Notes under the pieces: generated by a model | The model's database searches: none | Seen by the model: the letters and a program-made list of their open reading frames with translations, nothing else | What the model was told of the DNA's origin: nothing | Shown here: piece after piece, positions 46,778 to 56,517 of the stretch | How the letters are laid out: each line of letters starts with the position of its first letter | Position numbering within the stretch: position 1 is the stretch's first letter | Translations under genes and position numbers: made by a program | NCBI GenBank assembly: GCA_009379845.1 | Contig: WHSZ01000015.1 | Span: forward strand, 32,023 to 96,022 | Direction of reading: 5' to 3' | Length of the DNA stretch: 64,000 nt | Source of the DNA: Pseudonocardiaceae bacterium | GTDB taxonomy: Bacteria; Actinomycetota; Actinomycetes; Mycobacteriales; Pseudonocardiaceae

Positions 46778-47571
46778 TGTTCGATCCGGCCACAACCGTC
46801 GACTACTCCAAACTGTTCCGAATGGACGGCCGGCGCGCGGTGGTGCTCGGCGCCGGCAGCGGGATCGGCCGCGAGTCGGCGCGGGCGCTTGCCGCGCACG
46901 GCGCGTCGGTGGTCTGCGCCGATCGGGACGTCGACGCGGCCGCGGAGACCGCCAAGCTCGTCGGCACGGCCGCCGAAACCTACGAGATCGACCTGCTCGA
47001 GGCCGGCTCGGCGGAGCGCGCCGCGGCGGAGCTCGGCGAGGTGCACACCGTGGTGCTCACCGCCGCCCTGAACGTGCGCAAGCGGCTGCTCGACTACACC
47101 CGCGACGAGTTCGACCGGGTCATCGCGCTGAACCTGGCAGGTGCCTTCGACGTGGTGCGGGCGTTCGGCGCCGGCATGGTCAGCCGCGGTGCGGGCAGCA
47201 TCATCGCGTTCTCGTCGATTCGCGGCACCACGGTGGAACCGGGACAGGGACCGTACGCCGCCACCAAGGCGGGCCTCGTGCAGCTACTTCGAGCCGCCGC
47301 GGCGGAGTTCGGGCCAGCCGGGGTGCGGGTCAACGCGATCGCGCCGGGTGTCGTGGAGACGCCGCTGACCGAGCAGATCAAGGAAAGCCCGGACTGGTAC
47401 GACGCGTACGCCAGCAAGGGAGCGCTTGGCAGGTGGGCTCGGGCCGACGAGGTGGCGGGGGCAGTGGTGTACTTGGCCTCCGACGCGGCGAGCTTCGTCA
47501 CCGGAGCGGTGCTGGCCGTGGACGGCGGCTGGACCGCCGTGGATGGACGGTTCAACCCGCCGGCGTCGTGA
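46777..47571 (+). CDS. Short-chain dehydrogenase in the importer operon
   Basis: 264 aa classical SDR. Cofactor motif G-A-G-S-G-I-G near residues 22-28, acidic D after the second strand (C-A-D-R-D-V) suggesting NAD(H), catalytic S-S-I-R-G and Y-A-A-T-K. The start ATG shares its first base with the TGA of the ATPase gene, so it belongs to the same transcript. With the amidase it probably processes the imported compound: oxidation of an alcohol and hydrolysis of an amide. The order of steps is unknown. Confidence 0.9.
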   Translation: MFDPATTVDYSKLFRMDGRRAVVLGAGSGIGRESARALAAHGASVVCADRDVDAAAETAKLVGTAAETYEIDLLEAGSAERAAAELGEVHTVVLTAALNVRKRLLDYTRDEFDRVIALNLAGAFDVVRAFGAGMVSRGAGSIIAFSSIRGTTVEPGQGPYAATKAGLVQLLRAAAAEFGPAGVRVNAIAPGVVETPLTEQIKESPDWYDAYASKGALGRWARADEVAGAVVYLASDAASFVTGAVLAVDGGWTAVDGRFNPPAS

Positions 47572-47581
47572 GGGAGCTGCG

Positions 47582-48988
47582 ATGACCGATGCACCGGATC
47601 CCGTGGACCCGGCCGAGCTGACCGCGACGGAACTACTCGAGCACTACCGCCGAGGCGCCCTGTCGCCGGTCGAAGCGCTCGACGGGGTGCTGGCGAGGAT
47701 CGAGAAGCTCGAACCGACCCTGCACGCGCTGTACGCCTTCGACCAGGACGGCGCGCGGGCGGCCGCGCGGGAATCCGAGGCCCGGTGGCGGGGCGGGCCT
47801 GGCGAGGTGCGGGCGCTGGACGGGATCCCGTTGACGCTCAAGGAGAACATCGCGACACGGGGCACGCCCGTGCCGCTCGGCACCGCGGCGACCACCCTGG
47901 TTCCGGCGGCCGCCGACGCGCCGGCGGCCGCGCGGGCGAAGGAGGCGGGCGGCGTGTTGCTCGCCAAGACCACGATGCCGGACTACGGGATGCTGACCTC
48001 GGGTTTGTCCAGTTTCCACACCGCCACCCGCAACCCGTGGGACACCGCCCGCACGCCAGGGGGTTCCAGTGCGGGCGCCGCCGCGGCCGCCGCGGCCGGA
48101 TACGGACCGCTGCACGTGGGTACCGATATCGGCGGCTCGATCCGGCTGCCGGCCGGCTGGTGCGGCGTGGTCGGGCTGAAGCCGAGTTTCGGCAGGGTCC
48201 CGGTGCACCCGCCGTTCCTCGGCCGGGCGCACGGGCCGATTACCCGCACGGTGTCCGACGCGGCGCTGTTCATGAGCGTGCTGGCACAACCGGATGCCCG
48301 CGACCACCTCGGCCTGCCGCCAGCCGAGATCGCCTGGGACTCGCTCGCCCTCGGGCTCACCGGGCTGCGGATCGGCCTGCACCTCGACCCGGGCGTCGGG
48401 CTGGACGTGCAGAGCGAGGTGCGGGACGCGGTGCTGGAGTCGGCGCGGCTACTCGAAGCGGCCGGCGCCGTCATCGAACCGGTCGAACCGTTTCTGACCA
48501 GGGAGATGCTCGACGGCCTCGACCGGTTCTGGCGGGTACGGGCGTGGGCCGATCTGGTCGCGTTGCCGGAAGAACGCCGGCAGCGGGTGCTGCCGTACAT
48601 CGCGACGTGGGCACGCGGCGGCGCGTCGGTGTCCGGGCTCGACACCTACCGCGGCTTCGGGCAGATCGACGCCATCAGCGTCGCCGCGCTCGGCGCGACA
48701 TCCGACCACGACTTCGTGCTCTCCCCGGTCTGCCCGGTGTCCGCACCGCCGGCCGAGTCGGCCTCGCCGACCGACGACCCCGAGCGGAACTTCGAGCACA
48801 TCGCTTTCACGGTGCCCTACAACATGTCCGGCCAGCCCGCCGTGTCGATCAACTGCGGATACACCGGCGCGGGGCAGCCGATCGGCCTGCAGATCGCCGG
48901 GCGCCGGTTCGACGACCTCGGCGTGCTCCGGCTGGCCGCTGCCTTCGAGCGGCTGCGGCCCGCGCAGCGCCGGCCTCCGATCGGCTAG
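47582..48988 (+). CDS. Amidase signature family hydrolase
   Basis: 468 aa. The Ser-cisSer-Lys triad is visible: Lys in L-T-L-K-E-N, the glycine/serine-rich T-P-G-G-S-S-A-G-A-A with the cis serine, and the nucleophile in D-I-G-G-S-I-R-L-P. It hydrolyses a linear amide to acid and ammonia. A good site (GAGGGAG) precedes ATG 47582, 11 nt after the SDR. Relatives include glutamyl-tRNA amidotransferase subunit A, but no GatB or GatC lies here and the context is catabolic. It is the last gene of the operon. Confidence 0.92.
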   Translation: MTDAPDPVDPAELTATELLEHYRRGALSPVEALDGVLARIEKLEPTLHALYAFDQDGARAAARESEARWRGGPGEVRALDGIPLTLKENIATRGTPVPLGTAATTLVPAAADAPAAARAKEAGGVLLAKTTMPDYGMLTSGLSSFHTATRNPWDTARTPGGSSAGAAAAAAAGYGPLHVGTDIGGSIRLPAGWCGVVGLKPSFGRVPVHPPFLGRAHGPITRTVSDAALFMSVLAQPDARDHLGLPPAEIAWDSLALGLTGLRIGLHLDPGVGLDVQSEVRDAVLESARLLEAAGAVIEPVEPFLTREMLDGLDRFWRVRAWADLVALPEERRQRVLPYIATWARGGASVSGLDTYRGFGQIDAISVAALGATSDHDFVLSPVCPVSAPPAESASPTDDPERNFEHIAFTVPYNMSGQPAVSINCGYTGAGQPIGLQIAGRRFDDLGVLRLAAAFERLRPAQRRPPIG

Positions 48989-49072
48989 CGGCACACGCGG
49001 CACGGACGGCACGAATGGGCCACCGGTGCGAGACCGCCGGGGTTTCAGCGCGGGGTGCGTGAAGCCGCGCGC

Positions 49073-49078
49073 TAGGGT
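49073..49078 (+). promoter_or_regulatory. -10 element of a likely leaderless pafBC transcript
   Basis: TAGGGT ends 7 nt before GTG 49086; no ribosome site. A GC-rich inverted repeat (GCGCGG/CCGCGC) lies directly upstream (49049-49071). Confidence 0.5.
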
Positions 49079-49085
49079 TTGAGAT

Positions 49086-50072
49086 GTGTCAACCGCACGC
49101 GCCGAACGACTCGTCAACCTGGTGCTGTGCCTGCTGTCCACCCGCCAGTACCTGACCGCGGAACGTATCCGCGGGATCGTTCCCGGTTACGCGGACGCGG
49201 CAAGCGACGAGGCGTTCTTCCGCATGTTCGAGCGGGACAAGAACGAGTTGCGGGAGCTGGGCATCCCGCTGGAAACCGGGAGGAACTCGGCGTTCGACGC
49301 GCTCGACGGGTACCGGATCGCCCGGCGCGACTACGAGCTCGGCGAGATCGACCTCGAGCCGGACGAGGCCGCCGCCGTGGCGCTCGCGGTGCGGCTGTGG
49401 GACTCGCCGGAACTGACCGGTCAGGCGCACGGTGCGCTGCTGAAACTTCGCGCGGCCGGGGTGGAGGTCGACCAGTCCGCACCGGCCGTTGTGGAGCCAC
49501 GAGTCCGCACCGAACCCTCGTTCGCGCCGTTGCTCGCGGCCGCGCAGAACACCAGGGCGGTGCGGTTCGACTACCGCAAACCGAACGCCCCCGCCTCCGA
49601 AGGGCTTGGCACCAGGACGATCGAACCGTGGGGCGTGGTCTCCTGGCGGGGCCGCTGGTACGTGGTCGGGCACGACCGTGATCGGGAGGCGCCGCGGTGC
49701 TTCCGGCTGTCCCGGATTGCCGGCGAGGTCGCCGCGGTGGGGCCCGCGCGGATCCAGCGCCCGGACGGGGTGAACCTGCTGGAGTTCGTGGCCGGCACCG
49801 GCGAGGCCGATCCGCCGACGCACACCGCCGCGACGCTCTGGGTGGCCGCCGGCCGCGCGGCCGGGGTACGGCGGCACGGGAAGGTCGTCGAGGAACGTGA
49901 CGTGGACGGGATGCCCGGCGAGATCATCGAGCTTGAGCTGCACCACCCGGACTCGGCGTCCAGCTGGCTTGCCGGCTTCGGCCCGGATGTGCTGGTGCTG
50001 GAGCCGGACGTGCTGGCCAAGATGGTCCGGGAACGGTTACTCGTCGCCGCCGGGCTGGGGGAGCAGCGGTGA
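49086..50072 (+). CDS. pafB: PafB, WYL-domain transcriptional activator subunit
   Basis: 328 aa. An N-terminal winged-helix domain (about 1-70, A-E-R-L-V-N-L-V-L-C-L-L) is followed by the WYL domain with W-G-V-V-S-W-R-G-R-W-Y-V-V-G-H-D and a C-terminal WCX extension. PafB and PafC form a heterodimer that activates DNA-damage genes in mycobacteria independently of LexA; the name comes from genetic linkage to pafA. Here that linkage is broken by a 17-kb block. The stop overlaps the pafC start (GTGA). Confidence 0.93.
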   Translation: MSTARAERLVNLVLCLLSTRQYLTAERIRGIVPGYADAASDEAFFRMFERDKNELRELGIPLETGRNSAFDALDGYRIARRDYELGEIDLEPDEAAAVALAVRLWDSPELTGQAHGALLKLRAAGVEVDQSAPAVVEPRVRTEPSFAPLLAAAQNTRAVRFDYRKPNAPASEGLGTRTIEPWGVVSWRGRWYVVGHDRDREAPRCFRLSRIAGEVAAVGPARIQRPDGVNLLEFVAGTGEADPPTHTAATLWVAAGRAAGVRRHGKVVEERDVDGMPGEIIELELHHPDSASSWLAGFGPDVLVLEPDVLAKMVRERLLVAAGLGEQR

Positions 50073-51040
50073 CCTCGATCGATCAACGGCTGCCGCGGCT
50101 GCTTGCGCTCGTGCCGTACCTGCTGGCCCGCCCTGGTATCCCGATCGACGAGGCGGCCACCGATCTCGGGGTGAGCTCCCGGCAGCTGCGCAAGGACCTC
50201 GAGCTGCTGTGGATGTGCGGGCTGCCTGGCTACGGGCCCGGCGACCTGATCGACCTGTCGTTCGACGGCGACACCGTGATGGTCACCTACGACGCCGGCA
50301 TGCGCCGTCCGCTGCGGCTGACCGGCGCGGAGGCCACCGCGCTGCTGGTGGCGCTGCGCGCGCTGGCGAACACCCCGGGTGTGCTGGACGCCGAGGCGGT
50401 GCACCGGGCGATCGCGAAGATCGAAACGGCCGCGGGGGAGGCGGAGCCGGCCGGCGTGGTTGTCGGGCCGGGGCTGCGCGAGGCGGACCGGACAGCGGCG
50501 ATGCGCGAGCAGGTGCAGGACGGGCTGCGGCGCAACCGCGCACTGTGGTTGCGCTACTACACGGCGTCCAGGGATCAGGTCAGCGAGCGAACCGTGGACC
50601 CGATGCGGATGCTGATCGTGGAGGGTCGCGGCTACCTGGAGGCGTGGTGCCGGCGCGCCGACGGGGTACGGCTGTTCCGGCTGGACCGGATCGACGACGT
50701 GCGGGTGCTCGGCGAACCGGCCGAGCCGCCACCGCAGGCCGAGCCGACCGACGTGTCCGCGGGCGTGTTCCGGCCGGACGCGCAGGCCGGGGCGGCCGAG
50801 CTGCGGCTACGGCCGGATGCGCGCTGGGTGGCCGAGTACTACCCGGTGGATGAGTCCGAGGAGCTCGACGACGGCCTCCTCCGGGTACGGATGCGCTATT
50901 CGGATGAGTCCTGGATGGTTCGGCTGCTACTCGGTCTCGGCGGCGACGTGCTGGTCGACCGGCCGGTCGAGCTGGCCGAGACGGTCCGTTCCCGCGCCGT
51001 CGCCGCGTTGCGGCGGGCAAGTCACCTACCTGTCACCTGA
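50069..51040 (+). CDS. pafC: PafC, WYL-domain transcriptional activator subunit
   Basis: 323 aa, paralogous to PafB. Helix-turn-helix L-G-V-S-S-R-Q-L-R-K-D-L near residues 31-42, WYL region with L-W-L-R-Y-Y-T-A-S and Y-L-E-A-W-C-R-R, and a WCX tail. GTG start overlapping pafB by 4 nt. The tight coupling fits the 1:1 complex known from mycobacteria and Arthrobacter. Confidence 0.93.
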   Translation: MTSIDQRLPRLLALVPYLLARPGIPIDEAATDLGVSSRQLRKDLELLWMCGLPGYGPGDLIDLSFDGDTVMVTYDAGMRRPLRLTGAEATALLVALRALANTPGVLDAEAVHRAIAKIETAAGEAEPAGVVVGPGLREADRTAAMREQVQDGLRRNRALWLRYYTASRDQVSERTVDPMRMLIVEGRGYLEAWCRRADGVRLFRLDRIDDVRVLGEPAEPPPQAEPTDVSAGVFRPDAQAGAAELRLRPDARWVAEYYPVDESEELDDGLLRVRMRYSDESWMVRLLLGLGGDVLVDRPVELAETVRSRAVAALRRASHLPVT

Positions 51041-51046
51041 ACCCGT

Positions 51047-51052
51047 TACGGT
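51047..51052 (+). promoter_or_regulatory. -10 element before the small membrane protein gene and tatA
   Basis: TACGGT ends 6 nt before GTG 51059; no ribosome site. It may give the tat genes a promoter independent of pafBC. Confidence 0.45.
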
Positions 51053-51058
51053 AAGCAA

Positions 51059-51340
51059 GTGCCGTTCTTGCCGACCATCGTGTTGCTCACTGTCGGGCTG
51101 GTCGTGCTCGGCGTGCTGGGATTTCGGACTTTTGGGGCCTTGCGAAGATTCACCGTAGTGACCACGGTAGTGCGCACTGGGGTACGCAACGATCTCGGTC
51201 GGTTGCGGGCTCGGCGAGCGGCCCTGGGGGTCGCGCTCGCCGAGCGCAAGGGCCGGCGAAACAGCAAACATATCGAGGGACAATCGCATCAATCCGGGTA
51301 CGATTGGGCGGAAGCACAGACAGGAGGCCCACCGTGTTGA
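51059..51340 (+). CDS. Small single-span membrane protein upstream of tatA
   Basis: 93 aa. One N-terminal membrane helix (about residues 5-24, [12 protein letters not shown]) is followed by a basic cytoplasmic tail with R-R-F and R-A-R-R-A. No domain recognised. The leaderless-type start, hydrophobic then basic composition and a 7-bp overlap with the tatA start argue that it is real. Small proteins at this place between pafC and tatA are found in related genomes to my knowledge, but I cannot confirm homology. The role is unknown; assisting Tat is only a guess from position. Confidence 0.6.
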   Translation: MPFLPTIVLLTVGLVVLGVLGFRTFGALRRFTVVTTVVRTGVRNDLGRLRARRAALGVALAERKGRRNSKHIEGQSHQSGYDWAEAQTGGPPC

Positions 51341-51666
51341 ACGGACTCAGCCCATGGCACCTCGTCATCTTGGTTCTCGTCGTCGTGGTGTTGTTCGGCG
51401 CTAAGCGGCTTCCGGACGCTGCCCGCTCGATCGGTAAGTCCATGAAGATCTTCCGCGCCGAGACCAAGGACTTGGGCGACAAGAAGGACAAGGGTGAGCA
51501 GGCCGACGAGTCGGACTCATCCGCCAGTGCCGAGCCCAAGCAGCTGCCGGAAGCGAACTCGCCGGACAAGGCCGGCTCGTCGGAGCAAGACGGGAAGGAC
51601 GAGCAGATCAAGAACCTGCAGAAGCAGCTCGATGATCTGAAGCAAAGCGAGAACGCGCAGAAGTAA
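51334..51666 (+). CDS. tatA: Twin-arginine translocase subunit TatA
   Basis: 110 aa. Membrane helix (about residues 6-22, [14 protein letters not shown]) followed by the TatA hinge F-G-A-K-R-L-P-D and an amphipathic helix, then a charged tail with a coiled-coil end ([10 protein letters not shown]). Multimers form the passage for folded proteins. GTG 51334 has AGGAGG upstream. Tat substrates in this window include the GH1 enzyme. Confidence 0.93.
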   Translation: MLNGLSPWHLVILVLVVVVLFGAKRLPDAARSIGKSMKIFRAETKDLGDKKDKGEQADESDSSASAEPKQLPEANSPDKAGSSEQDGKDEQIKNLQKQLDDLKQSENAQK

Positions 51667-51693
51667 CGGCGATCGACCAGAACGGACTTCACG

Positions 51694-52656
51694 GTGGCAG
51701 AGCCTGCCTCCGGCAAACGAGCCGATCGCAGGACGAAGCGAAGGCAGCGGAGCCGGCGACACAACCCCGACGGTTCGATGTCGCTGATCGAGCACATCTA
51801 CGAGTTCCGTAGGCGGCTCGGCTATCTCCTGCTGTTCGTGCTGCTCGGCGGCATCCTCGGGTTCATTTGGTTCGGCACCAACGTCGGGCCCATCTCGTCG
51901 CTCGGCGACCTGATGACCGGCCCGTATTGTGGTCTGCCGAGGGAGATGCGGGTCGAGTTCGACAATCGCGGCTGCCAGCTGCTGCAAACCAAGCCGTTCG
52001 AAGGCTTCCTGATCCGGCTCAAGGTCGGTATCGCCGCGGGCATGGTGTTGCTGGCACCAACCTGGCTGTACCAGATCTGGGCGTTCATCGCACCGGGCCT
52101 CTACACCAAGGAGCGCAAGTACGCGCTGACCTTCGTCGGCATCGCGACCATCCTGTTCGCCGCCGGCGCCCTGCTTGCCTACCTGCTGGTCCCCACGGCG
52201 CTGCACTTCCTCGTCGGGTTCGGCAGCGGCGAGTTCGCGACCGCGCTCGCCGGTAATGACTACATCTCGTTCGTACTGGCCGTGTTGATCATTTTCGGGG
52301 TCAGCTTCGAGCTGCCGCTGCTGATCGTGATGCTCAACCGGGTCGGCGTGGTGCGTTACCACCAGCTGAAGAAGTGGCGGCGCGGCATCATCATGGCCCT
52401 GTTCGTGTTCGCCGCCTTCGCGACTCCCGGCAACGACCCGTTCTCCATGCTCGCGCTGGCAGTCGCGCTGACCCTGCTGTGCGAGCTGGCCATCCAGCTC
52501 TCCCGGCTGCACGACCGGAAGCGGGACCGGCTGCGTGCCTCCGAAGGCTGGGATGACCTCGACGACAACGAGGCCGCCCCGTTCGAGTACACCCCGAGCG
52601 AGGTCGACGAACCGGCTACCCCGAGCGGTCGTTCGAGCACCGAAGACGTCACCTAG
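51694..52656 (+). CDS. tatC: Twin-arginine translocase subunit TatC
   Basis: 320 aa, six predicted spans. The N-terminal S-L-I-E-H-I-Y-E-F-R-R-R-L corresponds to the signal-peptide receptor region with the essential acidic residue, and the L-Y-Q-I-W-A-F-I-A-P-G-L-Y and F-G-V-S-F-E-L-P motifs are complete. The acidic C-terminal tail of ~60 residues is characteristic of actinobacterial TatC. 27 nt after tatA; the lipid kinase gene follows after 2 nt. Confidence 0.94.
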   Translation: MAEPASGKRADRRTKRRQRSRRHNPDGSMSLIEHIYEFRRRLGYLLLFVLLGGILGFIWFGTNVGPISSLGDLMTGPYCGLPREMRVEFDNRGCQLLQTKPFEGFLIRLKVGIAAGMVLLAPTWLYQIWAFIAPGLYTKERKYALTFVGIATILFAAGALLAYLLVPTALHFLVGFGSGEFATALAGNDYISFVLAVLIIFGVSFELPLLIVMLNRVGVVRYHQLKKWRRGIIMALFVFAAFATPGNDPFSMLALAVALTLLCELAIQLSRLHDRKRDRLRASEGWDDLDDNEAAPFEYTPSEVDEPATPSGRSSTEDVT

Positions 52657-52658
52657 GC

Positions 52659-53552
52659 ATGCGGGCCGCCCTCATCGTGCACCCCGACTCCGGTCGGGGA
52701 GCCGCCGCGCGGGTCGCCGGCACGGTGGCCCGCCGGCTGCGCACCGCGGTCGGCAAGCTCGAGCTGGTCACGCCCACGTCGATCGAGGAGTCGCGGGAGA
52801 CGCTGCGCCGCGCCCGTGACGGCGGGCTGGAGCTGCTCGTGGTGCTCGGCGGGGATGGCGCCGCGCACCAAGCCGTCCAGGTGTGCGCGGGCAACGATCT
52901 GCTGCTCGGGCTGATCCCGTCCGGCACCGGCAACGACCTGGCTCGTGCGCTGGGCATGCCAGACGATCCCGTGCTGGCCGCCGACGCCCTGGCGTTGGCC
53001 ATCGAAGCTCGGCAGACGCGGCGGATGGACCTCGGGCTGGTCGGCGGTACCTGGTTCGCCACGGTGCTGTGTGCGGGTTTCGACGCGCGCGTGAACGCGC
53101 GGGTGAACCGGATGCGCTGGCCGGCCGGGCGCCGCCGCTTCGACGTCGCGACCCTCGCGGAGCTCGCCCGGCTGCGCCCGTACCCGCTACAGGTGCGCAC
53201 GCCGGACACGGAGCTGGAGATGCCGGCCACACAGGTCGCGGTGGGTAACACCCGGTGGTACGGCGGTGGGATCCCGATCTGCCCCGACGCGGATCCAGGG
53301 GACGGTGCGTTCGACATCACCGTGGTCGGCCCGGCCTCCCGCCGTGACCTCGTCCGCATCCTGCCTCGGGCGCGCACCGGCGCTCACGTCGATGATCTCG
53401 CGGTGCGCACCCTGCGGGCTCGCGAGGTCTGGCTGGGCGGGAACAACGGCTGGACGGCCTACGCCGACGGGGAACGGTTCGCTGCGCTGCCGCTACGCGC
53501 CCGCACCGTCCCGGACGCGCTGCACGTGGTCTCGGTGCCCGTTTCGACGTAG
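52659..53552 (+). CDS. Diacylglycerol-kinase family lipid kinase (YegS/DgkB-like)
   Basis: 297 aa. The opening A-L-I-V-H-P-D-S-G-R-G and the nucleotide-binding V-V-L-G-G-D-G-A-A-H place it in this family; the usual G-G-D-G-T is G-G-D-G-A here, which occurs in some active members. I-P-S-G-T-G-N-D-L-A-R-A-L-G is the second conserved block. Likely phosphorylates diacylglycerol or a related lipid. 2 nt after tatC, so co-transcribed. Confidence 0.9.
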   Translation: MRAALIVHPDSGRGAAARVAGTVARRLRTAVGKLELVTPTSIEESRETLRRARDGGLELLVVLGGDGAAHQAVQVCAGNDLLLGLIPSGTGNDLARALGMPDDPVLAADALALAIEARQTRRMDLGLVGGTWFATVLCAGFDARVNARVNRMRWPAGRRRFDVATLAELARLRPYPLQVRTPDTELEMPATQVAVGNTRWYGGGIPICPDADPGDGAFDITVVGPASRRDLVRILPRARTGAHVDDLAVRTLRAREVWLGGNNGWTAYADGERFAALPLRARTVPDALHVVSVPVST

Positions 53553-53631
53553 CGTGCCTCGTTCTCTGTAACCGGGTCCCTTCCGGTGGGCACAACGCGA
53601 CGTGCCGGGCACGATGTGACACCCTGGCCAT

Positions 53632-56400
53632 GTGGCCGAGAGCCTTTCGCGTACCCCGGCCGCGGCCTATGCGGTCTCGAGGCACCGCGCGTCGCACCCG
53701 CGATTGACCGACTTCGCCGGTGAGCTGTCCTTCCAGCTGGACGAGTTCCAGGACCAGGCATGTGCCGCTCTCGAGGCGGGGCACGGCGTGCTGCTCTGCG
53801 CGCCAACCGGCGCCGGCAAGACGGTGGTCGGCGAGTTCGCCGTGCACCTCGCGTTCGCCGAGGGCCGGAAGTGCTTCTACACCACGCCGATCAAGGCGCT
53901 GTCCAACCAGAAGTACGCCGACCTGTGCGCGCGGTACGGGACCGAGGACATCGGGCTGCTCACCGGCGACACGTCGATCAACTCGCACGCGCCGATCGTG
54001 GTGATGACCACCGAGGTGCTGCGCAACATGCTCTACGCGGGCTCGACCACCCTGGACGGGCTCGGCTACGTGGTGATGGACGAGATCCACTACCTCGCCG
54101 ACCGGTTCCGGGGCGCGGTGTGGGAAGAGGTGATCCTGCACCTGCCCCGGTACGTGCGGCTGGTCGGGCTGTCCGCGACGGTCAGCAACGCCGAGGAGTT
54201 CGGTGAGTGGCTGCTGGAGGTGCGCGGCGACACCTCGGTGGTGGTTGACGAGCACCGGCCGGTGCCGCTGTGGCAGCAGATGATGGTGGGCAACCGGCTG
54301 ATGGACCTGTTCGCCGGGGAGCGCAAGAGCACCAGCAAGGGCGCCGAGAACCGGATCAACCCGACGCTGCTGCGCCGCACGGAGGAGATCGGCCGGACGC
54401 ACGCGCCGGCCTTCGGACCGCGTAGTCGGGGCAGGCGGCGCGGTCCGCCCTCGCGGGCTCCCCGGTTCCGGCCGCCGTCCAGGGTGGACGTGGTGGACCG
54501 GCTGGACTCGGCGGGGCTGCTGCCGGCGATCGTGTTCGTGTTCAGCAGGGTCGGCTGCGACGCTGCCGTGGGGCAGTGCGTGCGCTCCGGGCTGCGGCTG
54601 AACACCCCGGAGGAGATCGAAGAAGTCCGCCGGATCGTGGACGAGCGCACCCGCGACCTGCCCGAGGGCGATCTGGGCGTCCTCGGCTTCTGGGAGTGGC
54701 GCGAGGCGCTGGAACGCGGCATCGCGGGCCACCATGCCGGCCTGCTGCCGGCCTTCAAGGAGACCGTCGAGGAGTTGTTCGTGCGCGGCCTGGTGAAGGT
54801 CGTGTTCGCCACCGAGACGCTGGCGCTGGGCATCAACATGCCAGCCAGGACCGTGGTGCTCGAGCGGCTGGTCAAGTACAACGGCGAGGCGCACGTCGAT
54901 CTCACGCCGGGGGAGTACACCCAGCTCACCGGGCGCGCCGGCAGGCGGGGAATCGACGTGGAGGGCTATGCCGTGGTGATCTGGCAGCCCGGCATGGATC
55001 CGAAGCAGGTCGCCGGGCTGGCATCCACCCGCACCTACCCGCTGCGCTCGTCCTTCCGGCCCGGCTACAACATGGCCGTCAACCTGGTGGATCGGGTCGG
55101 CGCGGAGCAGGCGCGGGAGTTGCTCGAGCAGTCCTTCGCGCAGTTCCAGGCTGATCGTTCGGTGGTCGGGCTGGCCAAGCGGATCGAGCGCAACGAGGAA
55201 GCCCTCGCCGGCTACGCCGAGTCGATGAGCTGCCATCTCGGCGACTTCACCGAGTACGCCGAGCTGCGCAAGAAGCTGAACGATCGGGAGAAGGAGCTCG
55301 CGCGGCAGAACAACCAGTCCAAACGCGCCGAGGCCGCCGCATCGCTCGAGACCCTTCGCAAGGGCGACGTGATCGCGGTGCCGGCCGGGCGGCGCGCCGG
55401 CCTGGCGATCGTGATCGACCCCGGCACCGATCCGCTCAGCGAACCGCGCCCGCTGGTGGTTACCGAGGACCGCTGGGCCGGCCGGCTCTCCGTCGCGGAT
55501 TTCCCGACGCCGGTGGAATCCCTCGGTCGCGTCAAACTGCCGAAGCAGGTGGACACTCGCTCTCCCCGGTCCCGCCGGGACCTGGCTTCCAGCCTGCGCA
55601 ACACTGGGATCAGCGCGCCGCCGCGCGGCAAACGGCGCGGCCGTGGCGGACCCGACGACGATCCGGAGCTGTCCGCGCTGCGCCGGGCGTTGCGGGCGCA
55701 CCCGTGCCACGGCTGCGACGAGCGGGAAACCCACGCGCGGTGGGCGGAACGCTATTACCGGCTGCGCGGGGAAACCGAGCAGATGCAGCGCAGGGTCTCC
55801 GGCACCACGCATTCCCTTGTGCGCTCGTTCGACCGGATCCGCGGCCTGCTTTCCGAGCGCGGTTACCTCACCCAGGACGGCGCGGAGATCACCGAGCACG
55901 GTCGGACGCTGACCCGGTTGTACAGCGAGTCGGACCTGCTCGCCGCGGAATGCATCCGGCACGGGTTGTGGTCCGGCTTGGGACCGGCCGAGCTCGCCGC
56001 GGTCGTGTCCACCCTGGTGTTCGAGGCCCGGCGGGACAGCCCGGCGGAGCCACGGATCCCGGCGCAGGTCTCTGACGCGTGGATGCGGACCGCGCGGCTG
56101 TGGGCCGATCTGGAAGCCGATGAGCGGCGGCACAAGCTGGAACGCAGCAGGGAACCGGATGCCGGGTTCGCCTGGCCGGTGTATCGCTGGGCGCGGGGTG
56201 AGTCGCTCGAGAAGGTGCTCACCGCCGCGGAGGCGAACGGCCAGGAGGTCTCGGCGGGCGACTTCGTGCGCTGGTGCCGGCAGGTGATCGACCTGCTCGA
56301 CCAGATAAGGGACGTGCTCGCCGGTGAACCGATCGGGGAAACCGCCGCTTCGGCGGTCCGTGCGTTGCGCCGCGGCGTGGTAGCAATGGGAGCCGTGTGA
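53632..56400 (+). CDS. helY: Ski2-like superfamily 2 helicase HelY
   Basis: 922-aa ATP-dependent RNA/DNA helicase related to Ski2/Mtr4. Motif I A-P-T-G-A-G-K-T, motif II D-E-I-H, motif III S-A-T-V-S and motif VI Q-L-T-G-R-A-G-R-R-G are intact. Residues ~230-270 form a basic insertion (R-G-R-R-R-G-P) and the C-terminal third is the DSHCT-type helical domain. CACCCT stands 6 nt before the GTG start, possibly a leaderless start. Homologue of Rv2092c in the same position after tatC. Its physiological role in bacteria is unclear. Confidence 0.93.
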   Translation: MAESLSRTPAAAYAVSRHRASHPRLTDFAGELSFQLDEFQDQACAALEAGHGVLLCAPTGAGKTVVGEFAVHLAFAEGRKCFYTTPIKALSNQKYADLCARYGTEDIGLLTGDTSINSHAPIVVMTTEVLRNMLYAGSTTLDGLGYVVMDEIHYLADRFRGAVWEEVILHLPRYVRLVGLSATVSNAEEFGEWLLEVRGDTSVVVDEHRPVPLWQQMMVGNRLMDLFAGERKSTSKGAENRINPTLLRRTEEIGRTHAPAFGPRSRGRRRGPPSRAPRFRPPSRVDVVDRLDSAGLLPAIVFVFSRVGCDAAVGQCVRSGLRLNTPEEIEEVRRIVDERTRDLPEGDLGVLGFWEWREALERGIAGHHAGLLPAFKETVEELFVRGLVKVVFATETLALGINMPARTVVLERLVKYNGEAHVDLTPGEYTQLTGRAGRRGIDVEGYAVVIWQPGMDPKQVAGLASTRTYPLRSSFRPGYNMAVNLVDRVGAEQARELLEQSFAQFQADRSVVGLAKRIERNEEALAGYAESMSCHLGDFTEYAELRKKLNDREKELARQNNQSKRAEAAASLETLRKGDVIAVPAGRRAGLAIVIDPGTDPLSEPRPLVVTEDRWAGRLSVADFPTPVESLGRVKLPKQVDTRSPRSRRDLASSLRNTGISAPPRGKRRGRGGPDDDPELSALRRALRAHPCHGCDERETHARWAERYYRLRGETEQMQRRVSGTTHSLVRSFDRIRGLLSERGYLTQDGAEITEHGRTLTRLYSESDLLAAECIRHGLWSGLGPAELAAVVSTLVFEARRDSPAEPRIPAQVSDAWMRTARLWADLEADERRHKLERSREPDAGFAWPVYRWARGESLEKVLTAAEANGQEVSAGDFVRWCRQVIDLLDQIRDVLAGEPIGETAASAVRALRRGVVAMGAV

Positions 56401-56517
56401 TTCCGTGCTGCTCGGTTGTTACCTCGGGTATCGGCACTGCGGTGCCTGTGGTTTGATCGCCCGCAAGCGATGCGACCGGGCACGTGATCCTCATAGACCA
56501 ACCCAGCGGAGGCGACG

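Noticed and set aside
53317..56133. A 938-codon open frame on the minus strand opposite helY
   Set aside because: It lies antisense to a gene with complete helicase motifs, has H/R/P-rich composition typical of shadow frames in GC-rich DNA, and shows no domain.
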